From positions 1 to 64,000 of the forward strand of contig RZZN01000006.1 in assembly GCA_009929855.1 (NCBI GenBank): a stretch of 64,000 nucleotides of DNA, given 5' to 3'. Source of the DNA: Gammaproteobacteria bacterium (lineage in GTDB: Bacteria > Pseudomonadota > Gammaproteobacteria > Chromatiales > Chromatiaceae). The translations under genes were made by a program, and so were the position numbers. The first letter of the stretch is position 1, and each line of letters starts with the position of its first letter. The notes beneath the pieces are model-generated. The model saw nothing but the letters and a program-made list of their open reading frames with translations. It did no database searches and had not been told where the DNA came from. Shown here piece after piece: positions 17,445 to 31,528 of this stretch.

Positions 17445-17549
17445 GGCTGTGTCTCCTGCGTCGAGTGCCTGACTCTCCACAACAAGTATGGCACCGGACG
17501 CCCGCTTGGCAAGGTGTCGAGGCCTCACGGCCGCGCCCAAGCCTGCCAC

Positions 17550-17792
17550 TCAACCGCCCGTCTCGGCCCGCTGGCTTGGCGTCAAGGTCTTGAGCGACAA
17601 GGCATGAAGCTCGCCACTGGCGATCTGCGCCTTGACGGTCTCCTTGACCAGGCGGTGACGGGCGATGAGTGTCAGCCCCTCGAACGCCGGGCTGACGACC
17701 AGCGCATCGAAGTGACTTCCATCGCCCGTGACCTCGACCTGCGCGTCCGGTAGACCCTGACGAATGAGTTGAGCAACTGTTTCTGTTTCCAA
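17550..17792 (-). CDS. BolA/IbaG family protein
   Basis: An 80-residue protein of the BolA-like fold: N-terminal helix (TVAQLIRQGLP), strand pair (AQVEVTGDGSHFDALVVS) and the helix with conserved RH (IARHRLVKETVKA). BolA proteins bind monothiol glutaredoxins and 2Fe-2S clusters and affect iron homeostasis. The short form and the GDGSHFD region resemble IbaG (YrbA) more than BolA itself. The start is TTG, with AGGAG six bases upstream; no ATG is suitably placed. Confidence 0.87.
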   Translation of the reverse strand: METETVAQLIRQGLPDAQVEVTGDGSHFDALVVSPAFEGLTLIARHRLVKETVKAQIASGELHALSLKTLTPSQRAETGG

Positions 17793-17891
17793 TGTCGACT
17801 CCTGTTTGTCTCGTTTGACTCGTTCAGACCTGTGACTGAGCGCAAGATGGGCGCACGCCCCGCGGGATCCAAGCGCCCAGAGCCGCTCGCA

Positions 17892-19472
17892 TCACAGTTC
17901 CCGGGTCGCCAGGAAGCGGACATCCGGCCAGCGCTCCTGCGCCAGATCGAGATTCACCCGGGTCGGGGCAAGATAGACGAGCTGGTCATCGCCATCGAGC
18001 GCCAGATGCTCATAGGTCTTCTCCTTGAACTGCTCGAGCCGCTTGGGATCGGCACAGAGGATCCAACGCGCGGTCTTCACATTGACCGGCTCGACGATCG
18101 CCTCGACGCCATACTCGTCCCTGAGTCGGTAGGCGGCCACGTCGAACTGGAGGATACCAACCGCGCCGAGGATCAAGTCGTTGTTCTTGAGTGGCCGAAA
18201 CACCTGTGTCGCGCCCTCCTCGGAGAGCTGGATCACCCCTTTCTGGAGTGCCTTCATGCGCAGCGGGTCCTTGAGCACGACACGGCGAAAAAGCTCGGGT
18301 GCAAAATAGGGGATCCCGCCGTATTTGAGGGTCTCGCCCTCGGTGAAGGTATCGCCGATCTGGATGGTGCCGTGGTTGTGCAACCCGATGATATCGCCCG
18401 GCCAGGCCTCCTCGACACGCTTGCGCTCATCGGCCTGGAAGGTGATGGCGTTGGAGACCTGCACCGTCTTGCCGATGCGCACATGACGCATCTTCATGCC
18501 CTGCTTGTAGCTGCCCGAGCAGACCCGTAGGAAGGCGACCCGATCACGATGCGCCGGATCCATGTTCGCCTGAATCTTGAAGACGAAACCCGTGAAGGCC
18601 GGCTCGGCGGGCTCGACCTGGCGTTGGAGAGTCGCGCGTGGGCGCGGCGGCGGGGCATATTCGACGAAGGCGTCGAGCAGCTCACGCACGCCGAAGTTGT
18701 TGATGGCGGAGCCGAAGAAGACCGGGGACTGGCGCCCCGCCCGATAGGCCGCGAGATCAAGTGGATGACTCGCCCCTTGCACCAGCTCCATCTCGGCACG
18801 CAGCTCATCGGCCTGATCGCCGAGCAAGTCATCCATGCGCGGGTTGTCGATCCCCTGGATGGTCTCGCCATCGGCGATCCGCCCCCCATGCTGCGCACTG
18901 AAGAGATGGGTCCGATCGAAGCGTAGATCGTAGACGCCCTTGAAGCGCTTGCCCATGCCGATCGGCCAGGTCACCGGCGCGCACTGGATCTTGAGCACCT
19001 GCTCGACCTCATCCAGGATCTCGATGGCGTCGCGACCCTCGCGGTCGAGCTTGTTGATGAAGGTGAGGATGGGGGTGTCGCGCAGACGGCAGACCTCCAT
19101 CAACTTGATGGTGCGCTCCTCGACGCCCTTGGCCACATCGATCACCATGAGCGCCGAGTCGACCGCGGTGAGCGTGCGGTAGGTATCCTCCGAGAAATCC
19201 TGGTGACCGGGAGTGTCGAGCAGGTTGACGATACTCTCGCCATAGGGAAACTGCATCACCGAGGAGGTGACCGAGATCCCGCGCTCTTTCTCGAGCTCCA
19301 TCCAGTCCGAGGTGGCATGACGGGCGGCCTTGCGTCCCTTGACGGTTCCGGCGAGCTGGATGGCGCCGCCGAACAGTAGCAGCTTCTCGGTGAGCGTGGT
19401 CTTGCCCGCGTCCGGGTGCGAGATGATGGCGAAGGTCCGGCGCCGGTTGAGTTGGTCTTGAAGCTCGGTCAT
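17892..19472 (-). CDS. prfC: Peptide chain release factor 3
   Basis: A 526-residue translational GTPase that recycles RF1/RF2 from terminating ribosomes. GTPase motifs are clear: G1 [13 protein letters not shown]2 RGISVTSS, G3 DTPGHQDF and G4 INKLDRE. The following domains match RF3 in order and length. It is divergent from rimI across a 50-bp gap. Nothing is unusual. Confidence 0.97.
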   Translation of the reverse strand: MTELQDQLNRRRTFAIISHPDAGKTTLTEKLLLFGGAIQLAGTVKGRKAARHATSDWMELEKERGISVTSSVMQFPYGESIVNLLDTPGHQDFSEDTYRTLTAVDSALMVIDVAKGVEERTIKLMEVCRLRDTPILTFINKLDREGRDAIEILDEVEQVLKIQCAPVTWPIGMGKRFKGVYDLRFDRTHLFSAQHGGRIADGETIQGIDNPRMDDLLGDQADELRAEMELVQGASHPLDLAAYRAGRQSPVFFGSAINNFGVRELLDAFVEYAPPPRPRATLQRQVEPAEPAFTGFVFKIQANMDPAHRDRVAFLRVCSGSYKQGMKMRHVRIGKTVQVSNAITFQADERKRVEEAWPGDIIGLHNHGTIQIGDTFTEGETLKYGGIPYFAPELFRRVVLKDPLRMKALQKGVIQLSEEGATQVFRPLKNNDLILGAVGILQFDVAAYRLRDEYGVEAIVEPVNVKTARWILCADPKRLEQFKEKTYEHLALDGDDQLVYLAPTRVNLDLAQERWPDVRFLATREL

Positions 19473-19522
19473 GGCGTGTGTCAGCGGTCAGAGCCGCGGC
19501 TGGCTAAACCACGGGAGTATAG

Positions 19523-20011
19523 ATGAAGGGTTTACATCGAGCAGCATCCCCGCTCGTCGGCCAGGATCCAGGCCTCGTGCTGAGGGTCATGGAGGCGTCC
19601 GATCTGGACGTGGTCTGCGCGCTCGATCGCGCGGCCTATGCGCATCCTTGGAGCGCGGCGATCTTCCGCGACTGTTTGCGGTTCGGCTACGACTGCTGGG
19701 TCGGCGAGATCGAGCGCGGGGTCGTGGCACATGCCGTCACCGCCATCGCCGCGGGTGAATGTCATCTGCTCAATCTCTGCGTCCACCCGAGCTGGCAGGG
19801 ACGCGGCTTGGGCCGAGCGATCCTTCGACATCTACTCGACACCGCGCGCGCGCGTGAGGTCGACACCGTCTTCCTCGAGGTCCGCGCATCCAATACCCGG
19901 GCGCGCGCACTCTATCACTCGGAGGGATTCGGCGAGATCGGCATCCGCCGCGGCTATTATCCAGCCGACCAGGGTCGCGAGGACGCGGTCACGTTGGCTC
20001 GTGTACTCTGA
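19523..20011 (+). CDS. rimI: Ribosomal protein S18-alanine N-acetyltransferase RimI
   Basis: A 162-residue GNAT enzyme. The acetyl-CoA loop reads VHPSWQGRGLGRAIL, and the C-terminal LEVRASNTRARALYHSEGF is the RimI signature that ends the fold. GGGAG precedes the ATG by six bases. It is divergent from prfC. The usual neighbour tsaB is not here. Modification of S18 is inferred from the family. Confidence 0.9.
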   Translation: MKGLHRAASPLVGQDPGLVLRVMEASDLDVVCALDRAAYAHPWSAAIFRDCLRFGYDCWVGEIERGVVAHAVTAIAAGECHLLNLCVHPSWQGRGLGRAILRHLLDTARAREVDTVFLEVRASNTRARALYHSEGFGEIGIRRGYYPADQGREDAVTLARVL

Positions 20012-20135
20012 GGGCCTTGGGCGCCCGCGCCCGCGGCACCGGGTCTTGTTGCAGTCCCGCCTGACCCCAGCTAGCATGGCGAGTGTTCGTCACAGCGATC
20101 TCGCACCACTCAGGCCGCCTCCCGAGAGGATTACC

Positions 20136-20318
20136 ATGATCAGCGTCAAGACCTCGGCTTCCATCAAAACCAGCTCTGAGATCAGAAGCTTCCGTTCGCT
20201 CCGTCACTTCGTCGGCGCACCGCTCAGGGCCCTGGACCAGGGCCGGATGCAGTTGGGCCTGGCCAAACGTCTCGCCAAGCACGACCATCGGGTCTGGCGC
20301 GCGGCCCAGGGCCGCTGA
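20136..20318 (+). CDS. Small basic protein of unknown function
   Basis: A 60-residue Arg/Lys-rich protein (MISVKTSASIKTSSEIRS...) with no signal peptide or membrane segment. A predicted helix in the second half is amphipathic and basic. The ATG at 20136 is preceded by GAGAGGA, five bases away, one of the better ribosome binding sites in the window. It sits alone between rimI and nifJ. I recognise no family. It may be a real small protein; length makes the call moderate. Confidence 0.5.
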   Translation: MISVKTSASIKTSSEIRSFRSLRHFVGAPLRALDQGRMQLGLAKRLAKHDHRVWRAAQGR

Positions 20319-20471
20319 TTCGCGCATGACCAGGACCAGCGTCCCGGTCGACCGCTCATCAGCCCCTCGCCTGGATCGTCCTCGATAGTCCCCCGCCGCG
20401 CCCGGCGCGGATCCGCCGGCTCGGCGCCTGCGCGTCGCCAGTCTAGCCAACCACCAGCTCGGAACCCCCCG

Positions 20472-24065
<3,594 letters not shown>

Positions 24066-24272
24066 AGCGGAGAGCAGGACGGATTGGTGCAGACCGAGCG
24101 GCGCGGATCAAGAAATCCGCTGTCTCAATCAATGAAGACCTCATGACCTGGACGTCCTGTATGCAACGCGTACCGATGAGTCAAGCGCGCCCGCATGCCT
24201 GCGTCTCAGCGCCGACAGCAACGGCTGATCGCCGACAGCGATCAGCTCACCACCCCATTCGGAGCCATACGC

Positions 24273-25286
24273 ATGGATCTCACGACCAATTATCTGGGTC
24301 TCCAGATCAAGAACCCGCTGGTTCCATCGGCCTCGCCATTGTCCAAGAGCGCCGCGATCGCGCGCGAGCTGGAGGACAACGGTGCCGCGGCCATCATCAT
24401 GTGGTCATTGTTCGAGGAGGCCGTGACCGCCGAATCGGAGAGCATGGTCCGCTTCCTCCATCATCAGGATACGGGATTCGCCGAGGCCGCGGACTTCCTG
24501 CCCAGCCATCAAGACTTCGCTGGCGCGCTCGATCGCTATCTTGAAAACATCCGCGCGCTCAAGGAGTCACTGGACATTCCAGTGATCGCCAGTCTCAACG
24601 GGGTCACCACCGGCGGCTGGATCAAGCTCGCGGCCGAGTTGCAAGAGGCCGGGGCCGACGCCATCGAGCTCAATGCCTATTATGTCGCCGCCGATGTCTC
24701 GCAAACCGGACGGCAGGTCGAGGAGCGCTATCTCGAGCTGCTGCGCGAGCTGCGCACCCATGTGCAGATCCCCATCAACATGAAGCTCTCTCCCAGCTTC
24801 AGCTCGATCGGTCATTTCGTCGGCGATATCGCCGCCACCGGCGCCAATGGTGTCGCGCTCTTCAATCGCTTCTACCAGCCCGACATCAACATCGACAGCT
24901 TGCGTCTACAGGCCAGTCTGCACCCATCCACCTCGATCGAGGCGCTGCTGGCGATGCGCTGGATCGCCATCCTCCATGGCCGCTTCGAAGGACTGTCACT
25001 CGGTGCGACAGGCGGCGTGCATACCCCGGCCGACGCCATCAAGCTGCTCCTGGCCGGGGCGGACGTGGTCCATCTGTGCAGTGTCCTGCTGGCCAAGGGT
25101 CCAGCCTATCTCGCCCGTATCCTGGCCGGGATCGAGGGCTGGATGGAAGAGCAAGGATTCGAATCGGTGGATGACTTCCGCGGCCGGGTCAGCGCCCAGT
25201 CGGTCCCCAACCCAGCGGAATTCGAGCGTGTGAATTATGTCAATGTCATCGACAGCTACAGCACGTCACCGGGCGTGATGATCTAA
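24273..25286 (+). CDS. Dihydroorotate dehydrogenase-like protein
   Basis: A 337-residue FMN-type TIM barrel. It opens with DLTTNYLGLQIKNPLVPSASPLS, has the ELNAYYV strand, and has MKLSPSFSS carrying the conserved flavin-site Lys. TGGVHTPADAIKLLLAGAD near residue 250 is the phosphate-binding end. The start at 24273 has CGGAG eight bases upstream. Genes of this subgroup are often next to nifJ, and the enzyme may not be the pyrimidine DHOD. It could be a flavoprotein electron-transfer partner; that is inference. Confidence 0.85.
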   Translation: MDLTTNYLGLQIKNPLVPSASPLSKSAAIARELEDNGAAAIIMWSLFEEAVTAESESMVRFLHHQDTGFAEAADFLPSHQDFAGALDRYLENIRALKESLDIPVIASLNGVTTGGWIKLAAELQEAGADAIELNAYYVAADVSQTGRQVEERYLELLRELRTHVQIPINMKLSPSFSSIGHFVGDIAATGANGVALFNRFYQPDINIDSLRLQASLHPSTSIEALLAMRWIAILHGRFEGLSLGATGGVHTPADAIKLLLAGADVVHLCSVLLAKGPAYLARILAGIEGWMEEQGFESVDDFRGRVSAQSVPNPAEFERVNYVNVIDSYSTSPGVMI

Positions 25287-25421
25287 ACTGTCGGCGCGCA
25301 TCGACCGCACGACGCGCCACGACCTCGGCATCCCATCCCGACCCACGATGATTCAACGACAGACCGGTGTCAGTGTCTGTCGACTCACCCAAACAGAGTC
25401 CAAGTAGCAACGGAGAACTCC

Positions 25422-25715
25422 ATGAAGACGACACCCGTGATCATCACATTGCTCGCCGCCGCCGCACTCGCTGGCTGCGGAACCACCACCTCCTCGCGGA
25501 CGATGAGCGGAACCGCCGCCGGTGCGGCCGCAGGCGCCGCGATCGGGTCGATGACCGCCAACGCGGGCAAGGGTGCGGCCATTGGTGCCGTGGTCGGTGG
25601 CATTGGATCATTCGCCTATGACCAACATCAGAAGGAGCTGCAGCAGCAACAGGATCGCGAGGCCTGGCGTGCGTCACAACAGCGCGCCTATGAGCAGCAG
25701 CAGGCGCGCTACTGA
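25422..25715 (+). CDS. Glycine-zipper outer-membrane-type lipoprotein
   Basis: A 97-residue protein. The lipobox LAGC gives a mature N-terminal cysteine at residue 19. Residues about 31-65 are a Gly/Ala zipper (GTAAGAAAGAAIGS, GKGAAIGAVVGG), as in the OsmB/YMGG family. The tail is Gln-rich (HQKELQQQQDRE). CGGAGAA precedes the ATG. Such lipoproteins insert into or brace the outer membrane, often under stress. It is a single-gene unit. Confidence 0.85.
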   Translation: MKTTPVIITLLAAAALAGCGTTTSSRTMSGTAAGAAAGAAIGSMTANAGKGAAIGAVVGGIGSFAYDQHQKELQQQQDREAWRASQQRAYEQQQARY

Positions 25716-25941
25716 GCGAAGCCAGGCGCTGGATCGAGGCGTCAGTTCGCGATGACGGACAGCCCATCGAGGGTAAGGTCGGGACGAGCCATCGATCCGC
25801 GCCACGGACACCTGGAAACGACTCGCCAGATCGAGCCTGCCAACCGCCATGACAGGCTCGCGCAAGACCTCCAGCCCTGCCAGCATCAGGGTGTGCCAAG
25901 ACGTCCGAGATTGATGGATCGCCGCGGCCACCCTTCCCGCC

Positions 25942-25947
25942 TATAAT
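25942..25947 (+). promoter_or_regulatory. Probable -10 box of murJ
   Basis: An exact TATAAT lies 27 bp before the GTG start of murJ, giving a leader of roughly 20 nucleotides. No good -35 hexamer sits 16-18 bp upstream, so the call rests on the hexamer and its position. Confidence 0.42.
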
Positions 25948-25974
25948 CGCGCCTTTTGCGGAGTCCCAGCCAAC

Positions 25975-27510
25975 GTGGCCTCACTCGCCGCCGCCATCGC
26001 CAAGGTCGGAAGCAATACCTTCCTGTCGCGGGTGCTCGGATTCGTCCGCGATCTGGTGGTCGCGCGCATCTTCGGCGCGGATGCCGGGACCGACGCCTTC
26101 TTCGTCGCCTTCAAGATACCGAACTTCATGCGGCGTCTCTTTGCCGAGGGCGCCTTCTCCATGGCGTTCGTCCCGATCCTGAACGAGTACAAACAGACAC
26201 GCGGGCGCACCGCGCTGAAGGCGTACATCGACGCGGTCGCGGGGACCCTCGGCGCGGTCCTCCTGCTGGTCACGCTGCTCGGCATCCTCGGCGCACCGCT
26301 TCTGATCCTGCTCTTTGCTCCGGGATTCATCCAGGAGCCGAGTCAGTTGGCGCTTGCCACGGAGATGCTCCGGCTGACCTTTCCCTATCTGCTGTTCATC
26401 TCGCTCACCGCGTTCGCCGGCGGCATCCTCAATACCTACGAGCGATTCGGCATCCCGGCCTTCACCCCGGTCTTGCTCAACATCTCGCTGATCCTCTGCG
26501 CCGTTTATCTGGCGCCGTTGATGGAGCGGCCGATCGTCGCCCTGGCCTGGGGGGTGCTCATCGCCGGGGTGGCCCAGCTCGCCTTCCAGCTTCCCTTCCT
26601 GGCCCGTCTCGACCTCTTGCCGCGACCACGCCTCGCACTCAAGGATCCAGGTGTGCGCAAGACCATGAAGCTCATGGTGCCAGCGCTCCTTGGGGTCTCG
26701 GTCGGACAGATCAGCTTGCTGCTCGACACCCTGCTCGCGTCCTTCCTGGTCACGGGCAGCATCTCTTGGCTCTATTATTCAGACCGATTGATGGAATTTC
26801 CGCTGGGGATCCTGGCCGTCGCACTCGCTACCGTCATCTTGCCGCGGCTCTCGCAGCGCCATGCCGCGGCCGACCCGGTGGCCTTCTCGCACACCATGGA
26901 CTGGGCGCTGCGCTGGGTCCTGTTGCTCGGCGTGCCCTGCGCGGTCGGGCTCTTGGTCCTCGCCGGACCGCTGATTGCGACCCTCTTCTTTTCGGGTGCG
27001 TTCGGCGCGCATGATGTCCAGATGGCGCGCCTGAGTCTGATGGCCTATGCAATCGGACTGGTCGGCTTCATGGGCATCAAGGTGCTAGCCCCCGGCTACT
27101 ACGCCCGTCAGGACATGCGCACACCGGTGCGGATCGCCGTCATCGCACTGGTCGTGAACATGGTCTTCAACCTCATCCTGATGCTCCCCTTCGGTCATGC
27201 CGGACTGGCCACCGCCACCACCATCGCCGCGCTCACCAACGCCAGCCTGCTGCTGCACGGCCTGCTCCGCGCCCGCATCTTCCAGCCCAGCGCCATCTGG
27301 ATCGGTCTGCTCATCAAGGCGCTGATCGCCAACCTGCTGATGGGCCTGCTGGTCTGGTACGGCGCCGGCGCGACCGCCGACTGGTTCGATCTGGATCTGG
27401 GCGAACGCATCTGGCGCCTGCTCATGTGGATCCTCATCGGCGCGGCAGTGTACGCCACGACCCTACTTGCACTGGGGATTCGTCCACGACATTTTCTCGG
27501 ACGCGATTGA
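25975..27510 (+). CDS. murJ: Lipid II flippase MurJ
   Basis: A 511-residue polytopic inner-membrane protein that flips lipid II for peptidoglycan synthesis. The N-terminus GSNTFLSRVLGFVRDLVVARIFGA is characteristic of MviN/MurJ, with about 14 hydrophobic segments after it. The start is GTG with GGAG upstream. In the usual gammaproteobacterial arrangement rpsT is divergent and ribF follows; neither is here. Length is normal. Confidence 0.95.
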   Translation: MASLAAAIAKVGSNTFLSRVLGFVRDLVVARIFGADAGTDAFFVAFKIPNFMRRLFAEGAFSMAFVPILNEYKQTRGRTALKAYIDAVAGTLGAVLLLVTLLGILGAPLLILLFAPGFIQEPSQLALATEMLRLTFPYLLFISLTAFAGGILNTYERFGIPAFTPVLLNISLILCAVYLAPLMERPIVALAWGVLIAGVAQLAFQLPFLARLDLLPRPRLALKDPGVRKTMKLMVPALLGVSVGQISLLLDTLLASFLVTGSISWLYYSDRLMEFPLGILAVALATVILPRLSQRHAAADPVAFSHTMDWALRWVLLLGVPCAVGLLVLAGPLIATLFFSGAFGAHDVQMARLSLMAYAIGLVGFMGIKVLAPGYYARQDMRTPVRIAVIALVVNMVFNLILMLPFGHAGLATATTIAALTNASLLLHGLLRARIFQPSAIWIGLLIKALIANLLMGLLVWYGAGATADWFDLDLGERIWRLLMWILIGAAVYATTLLALGIRPRHFLGRD

Positions 27511-27574
27511 GGACCACGCCGGCGTCGATCGCCCAATCTCGCTCGCCGACCAGGCCGGGGGCGAGGGGTTGGAT

Positions 27575-28807
27575 TCAGCCGGATGACCCACCTAGGCTCG
27601 CATCCCTGGAATCGGGGAGTGCCCCGCTGTTCAGGCGCTCGTGCATGAAGCGTTGCACCAGCATCTCGGTGGTCATGGGCGCCCCGAACAGATAGCCCTG
27701 GGCCAGATCGATCCCCTCGCTGATCAGCAAGTCACACTGCGCGGCCGTCTCGACCCCTTCGGCGACAACCTGTAGATCGAGACTCTTGCCGAAGTTGATC
27801 ATGGCACGCAGGAGTCGCAGCGCCTTGGGTGAGTCGAACATCTCGGAGACGAACGACAGATCGATCTTCAGGGACTTGAATGGCAGCTCGGCAAGGACCC
27901 GCATGGACGAATAGCCAGTCCCGAAATCATCCATGGCCAGTGAGACACCCAACAGACGGATCTGAGCAACGATCGCCTGGAGCGCATCGGGATGGGCGAT
28001 CGCCGCCGATTCGGTCATCTCGATGCGGATGGCGCAGAGCCCATCGAAGCCTTCGACCAACCGGCGCACCAACGCGATCGCACGCTCTTCCTGCAGGATC
28101 AATGGTGAAAGATTGACCGAGAGGAACTTCATCCCAAGCGGCGCCAGTCGGGACTGCTCCTGGATCAGTGCCTCGAACAAGGCCTCGGTCAGTGGATAGA
28201 TGAGATCGCTCGACTCGGCAAGCGGAATGAACTCGCCCGCATGATAAAAACGACCACCGGGCGGGTGCAGTCGTGCCAACACCTCGGCGCCCTTCAGGCG
28301 CCCACTGATCGGTGAGACGATCGGCTGAAGATAAGGAATGACGGCACGCGCCGCGATCGCCGCGAGCAGCTCATCGCGTGTCAGCGGCTCACGACTCGGC
28401 GCGCTGGCGCGCGCATGGATACGGGAGCTGGCATGATCGCTTGCGGCCTCGCGCGCCAGGATCGCCGGTAGATCGGTCACCATGCGCAACTTTGTGACCG
28501 TGCCGAGCACTTGGATACCATGGGCATTGGCAATCCGCCGCGCGGTATCCAGCAAGCCGTCGCCATGCCCGGAGAGCAACACGACGGGTAGTGATGGATG
28601 GGTCTCGGCAAGCCAACGGATCACTTCGATCCCGTTCTCCAAGCCGAGTCCCAGATCGAGTAGCGCCACATCCACGTCATCGGCATCCAGCGCCGACTTG
28701 AACGATGCGCTCGTCGCATGAAACTCGACGTGATGCCCCAAGCGCACCAGGAAATGTCCGAGAATCCGCTCGATCCGCGGATCATCATCCAAGCAGATCA
28801 ATCGCAT
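27575..28807 (-). CDS. Response regulator with EAL cyclic-di-GMP phosphodiesterase domain
   Basis: A 410-residue cytosolic protein with an N-terminal receiver (CLDDD, phospho-acceptor in ALLDLGLGL) and a C-terminal EAL domain. The EAL residues needed for catalysis are present: AEVLARL, NLSPLIL, IEMTES, DDFGTGYSS, KIDLSF, AEGVET and QGYLFGAPM, so active hydrolysis of cyclic-di-GMP is predicted. I start at ATG 28807, with GGGTGA upstream; the TTG at 28819 is an alternative. No cognate kinase is adjacent. Confidence 0.9.
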   Translation of the reverse strand: MRLICLDDDPRIERILGHFLVRLGHHVEFHATSASFKSALDADDVDVALLDLGLGLENGIEVIRWLAETHPSLPVVLLSGHGDGLLDTARRIANAHGIQVLGTVTKLRMVTDLPAILAREAASDHASSRIHARASAPSREPLTRDELLAAIAARAVIPYLQPIVSPISGRLKGAEVLARLHPPGGRFYHAGEFIPLAESSDLIYPLTEALFEALIQEQSRLAPLGMKFLSVNLSPLILQEERAIALVRRLVEGFDGLCAIRIEMTESAAIAHPDALQAIVAQIRLLGVSLAMDDFGTGYSSMRVLAELPFKSLKIDLSFVSEMFDSPKALRLLRAMINFGKSLDLQVVAEGVETAAQCDLLISEGIDLAQGYLFGAPMTTEMLVQRFMHERLNSGALPDSRDASLGGSSG

Positions 28808-28945
28808 GATTTCACCCAAATGGTCTCACGATACCGCGATTGCGGATGACGGAGCGACTCGGGGTCGGTCACGGGCGACACGCCGGCCAGCGCGAAGGCT
28901 CGCGCGCGTACGCAGAGCAGATCGACACGACACGCTGCGCTAAGT

Positions 28946-28967
28946 ACAAAAGGGGCCGAAGCCCCTC
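28946..28967 (-). terminator. Intrinsic terminator after pnp
   Basis: On the minus strand a 6-bp stem (28951-28956 with 28961-28966, loop CGA on the plus strand) is followed by TTTT. It lies 20 bp after the pnp stop and closes the rimP-to-pnp operon. Confidence 0.82.
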
Positions 28968-28986
28968 TTGTGTCAATCCACCAGGA

Positions 28987-31086
28987 TCAGTCCTCGACCT
29001 CGACCGCCTTCATGCTGAGCCGGATCCGACCCTGCTTGTCGACCTCCAGGACCTTCACCCGCACCAGATCACCCTCGGCGAGCTTGTCGCTCACACTCTG
29101 CACGCGCTCCTCGCAGATCTGAGAGATGTGCACCAGACCGTCGCGTCCGGGCAAGATGGTCACGAATGCGCCGAAATCCATCAGGCGCGCAACCCGACCC
29201 TCATAGATCTTACCGACCTCGACATCGGCGGTGATCAGACGGATGCGTCGCTTGGCCTCTTCGCCGGCGGCCTTCTCCACGGAGAAGATCTTGACCAGGC
29301 CATCATCGTTGATGTCGATGGTCGCGCCCGTCTCCTCCGTGATGGCACGAATCACCGAGCCGCCCTTGCCGATGACATCGCGGATCTTCTCCGGATGGAT
29401 CTTCAGCTCGATGATGCGCGGCGCATGCTCGGACATCTCGGCACGATGCACATCGATGACCTTGTTCATCTCACCAAGGATGTGCAGCCGCCCAGCCTTG
29501 GCTTGCTCCAGCGCGACGGCCATGATCTGCGCGGTGATGCCTTCGATCTTGATATCCATCTGCAGGGCATTGATGCCCTCGGCAGTCCCGGCCACCTTGA
29601 AATCCATGTCGCCGAGATGGTCCTCATCACCCATGATGTCGGTCAGGATAGCATAGCGATCACCCTCCTTGATCAACCCCATGGCCACCCCGGCCACCGC
29701 GCCCTTCACCGGCACGCCCGCGTCCATGAGCGACAGACTGGTGCCGCAGACGCTGGCCATCGAGCTCGAGCCATTGGATTCGGTGATCTCCGAGACCACC
29801 CGCACTGAATAGGGAAACTCCTCGATGCTCGGCATCACGGCCAGAACGCCGCGCTTGGCCAGTCGGCCGTGGCCGATCTCGCGCCGCTTGGGGCTGCCGA
29901 CCCGTCCGGTCTCACCCACGCAGAAGGGCGGGAAGTTGTAATGCATCATGAAATGCTCGCGCCGTTCGCCCTCCAGCGCATCGATGATCTGCGAATCGCG
30001 CTCGGTGCCGAGCGTCGTGATCACCAGTGCCTGAGTCTCGCCGCGCGTGAACAGCGCCGAGCCGTGGGTTCGCGGCAAGACGCCGGTGCGAATGGTGATG
30101 GGACGCACCGTCTGGTTGTCACGACCATCGATACGTGGGTTGCCGGCGAGGATGGAGCCACGCACGGTCGCCTTCTCCAGCGACTCGATTGCACCCAGGA
30201 CCTGCTCCTGGGTCCAGTGGGCATCCGCCGCGTCGCACAGCTCGGCGATGACCTGAGCGCGCAGGGCATCGAGTGCCGCGTAACGCTCCTGCTTCTCCTT
30301 GATGCGATAGGCCTGGCCAACAGGCTCAGCACAGAGACGTGCGACCGCCTCTCCCAATTGGGTGTCGACTGCCGGGGACGTCCAGGCAAGCGGCGGCTTT
30401 CCCGCCTCGGCGGCCAGCTCGCGAATCGCCTGGATCGCCACTTGCATCTGCTCGTGACCGAAGAGGACGGCGCCGAGCATGATCTCCTCGGTGAGCCCAC
30501 GCGCCTCCGACTCGACCATCAAGACCGCCTTCTCGGTCCCAGCGACGATCAGATCCAGGTCGGAGTCTGGGCCCAGACCGACGACCGCCGGATTGAGGAT
30601 GTAGTCGCCATTCTTGTACCCGACCCGTGCCGCACCGACCGGGCCATTGAACGGAGCCCCCGAGATCGCCAAAGCCGCGGAGGCACCCAGCATCGCCGGA
30701 ACCTCGGGATTGACCGCCGGGTTCAGTGACTTCACGGTTGCGATGATCTGGACTTCCTGAGTGAAGCCATCAGCGAACAGTGGACGCACTGGCCGATCGA
30801 TCAGACGCGCAGTCAGGATCTCGGACTCACTCGGACGCCCCTCGCGACGGAAGAAGCCGCCCGGAATCCGACCAGCCGCGTAGGTCTTCTCCTGATAATC
30901 CACGGTCAGCGGGAGAAAGTCGCGCGCGGCGCCCGGGCGCTTGTCGACCACCACGGTCACCAGCACGACCGTGTCGTCAATGTTCACGAGGACCGCGCCA
31001 TCGGCCTGACGGGCGATCTCCCCGGTTTCCAGGGTGACGGTCTGGTCACCAAATTTGAATTGCTTGACGATGGGTTTCGGAATCAC
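28987..31086 (-). CDS. pnp: Polynucleotide phosphorylase
   Basis: A 699-residue 3'-5' phosphorolytic exoribonuclease. Two RNase-PH-like halves flank a helical linker; the second half holds the catalytic [25 protein letters not shown] domain ([16 protein letters not shown]) and an S1 domain ([18 protein letters not shown]) end it. The start is GTG at 31086, with AGGAG six bases upstream. rpsO is immediately upstream, as in most gammaproteobacteria, separated by a hairpin. Confidence 0.97.
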   Translation of the reverse strand: MIPKPIVKQFKFGDQTVTLETGEIARQADGAVLVNIDDTVVLVTVVVDKRPGAARDFLPLTVDYQEKTYAAGRIPGGFFRREGRPSESEILTARLIDRPVRPLFADGFTQEVQIIATVKSLNPAVNPEVPAMLGASAALAISGAPFNGPVGAARVGYKNGDYILNPAVVGLGPDSDLDLIVAGTEKAVLMVESEARGLTEEIMLGAVLFGHEQMQVAIQAIRELAAEAGKPPLAWTSPAVDTQLGEAVARLCAEPVGQAYRIKEKQERYAALDALRAQVIAELCDAADAHWTQEQVLGAIESLEKATVRGSILAGNPRIDGRDNQTVRPITIRTGVLPRTHGSALFTRGETQALVITTLGTERDSQIIDALEGERREHFMMHYNFPPFCVGETGRVGSPKRREIGHGRLAKRGVLAVMPSIEEFPYSVRVVSEITESNGSSSMASVCGTSLSLMDAGVPVKGAVAGVAMGLIKEGDRYAILTDIMGDEDHLGDMDFKVAGTAEGINALQMDIKIEGITAQIMAVALEQAKAGRLHILGEMNKVIDVHRAEMSEHAPRIIELKIHPEKIRDVIGKGGSVIRAITEETGATIDINDDGLVKIFSVEKAAGEEAKRRIRLITADVEVGKIYEGRVARLMDFGAFVTILPGRDGLVHISQICEERVQSVSDKLAEGDLVRVKVLEVDKQGRIRLSMKAVEVED

Positions 31087-31212
31087 ATGTCACTCCTCGA
31101 GGGAAGGGATCGGTCGCCGTGCGGTCCATGGACCCACGCAGCCACCAAACGTCGCGCCAACGGTCGCTCCGACATGGTGGCGCTTGCTCGTGCACGCAAG
31201 CGGGATAAAGCC

Positions 31213-31237
31213 AGCGGGGGCGTCTCAGGCCCCCGCT
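31213..31237 (-). terminator. rpsO-pnp intergenic hairpin
   Basis: A perfect 9-bp stem pairs 31213-31221 with 31229-31237 and has a 7-base loop. On the minus strand it is followed by a short CTTTAT tail. In E. coli this gap carries the rpsO terminator and the RNase III site that starts pnp autoregulation; a similar role here is inferred from position. Confidence 0.6.
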
Positions 31238-31258
31238 CGATGTCTCCAGCGGCGCGCG

Positions 31259-31528
31259 TCAGCGACGCAGACCCAAGCGCGCGATCAGCTCGCGATACCG
31301 GTCGATATCCTTGCGCTTGAGATAATCGAGGAGCTTGCGACGGGAGTTGACCATCCGCACCAGACCGCGGCGCGAATGATGGTCGTGTTTGTGCTCCTTG
31401 AAATGTTCGGTCAACTGCAAGATACGTGCAGTCAAGAGCGCGACTTGCACCTCGGGCGAGCCGGTATCGGCCTCCCCACGACGGTACTCATCGACGATCT
31501 TTTTCTTCTCTGCGGCGGTCATTGTCAT
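31259..31528 (-). CDS. rpsO: 30S ribosomal protein S15
   Basis: An 89-residue ribosomal protein with the signatures [26 protein letters not shown] and [12 protein letters not shown]. The start at 31528 has AGGAGA six bases upstream; ATG 31522 is in frame. It lies between truB and pnp. Confidence 0.97.
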   Translation of the reverse strand: MTMTAAEKKKIVDEYRRGEADTGSPEVQVALLTARILQLTEHFKEHKHDHHSRRGLVRMVNSRRKLLDYLKRKDIDRYRELIARLGLRR

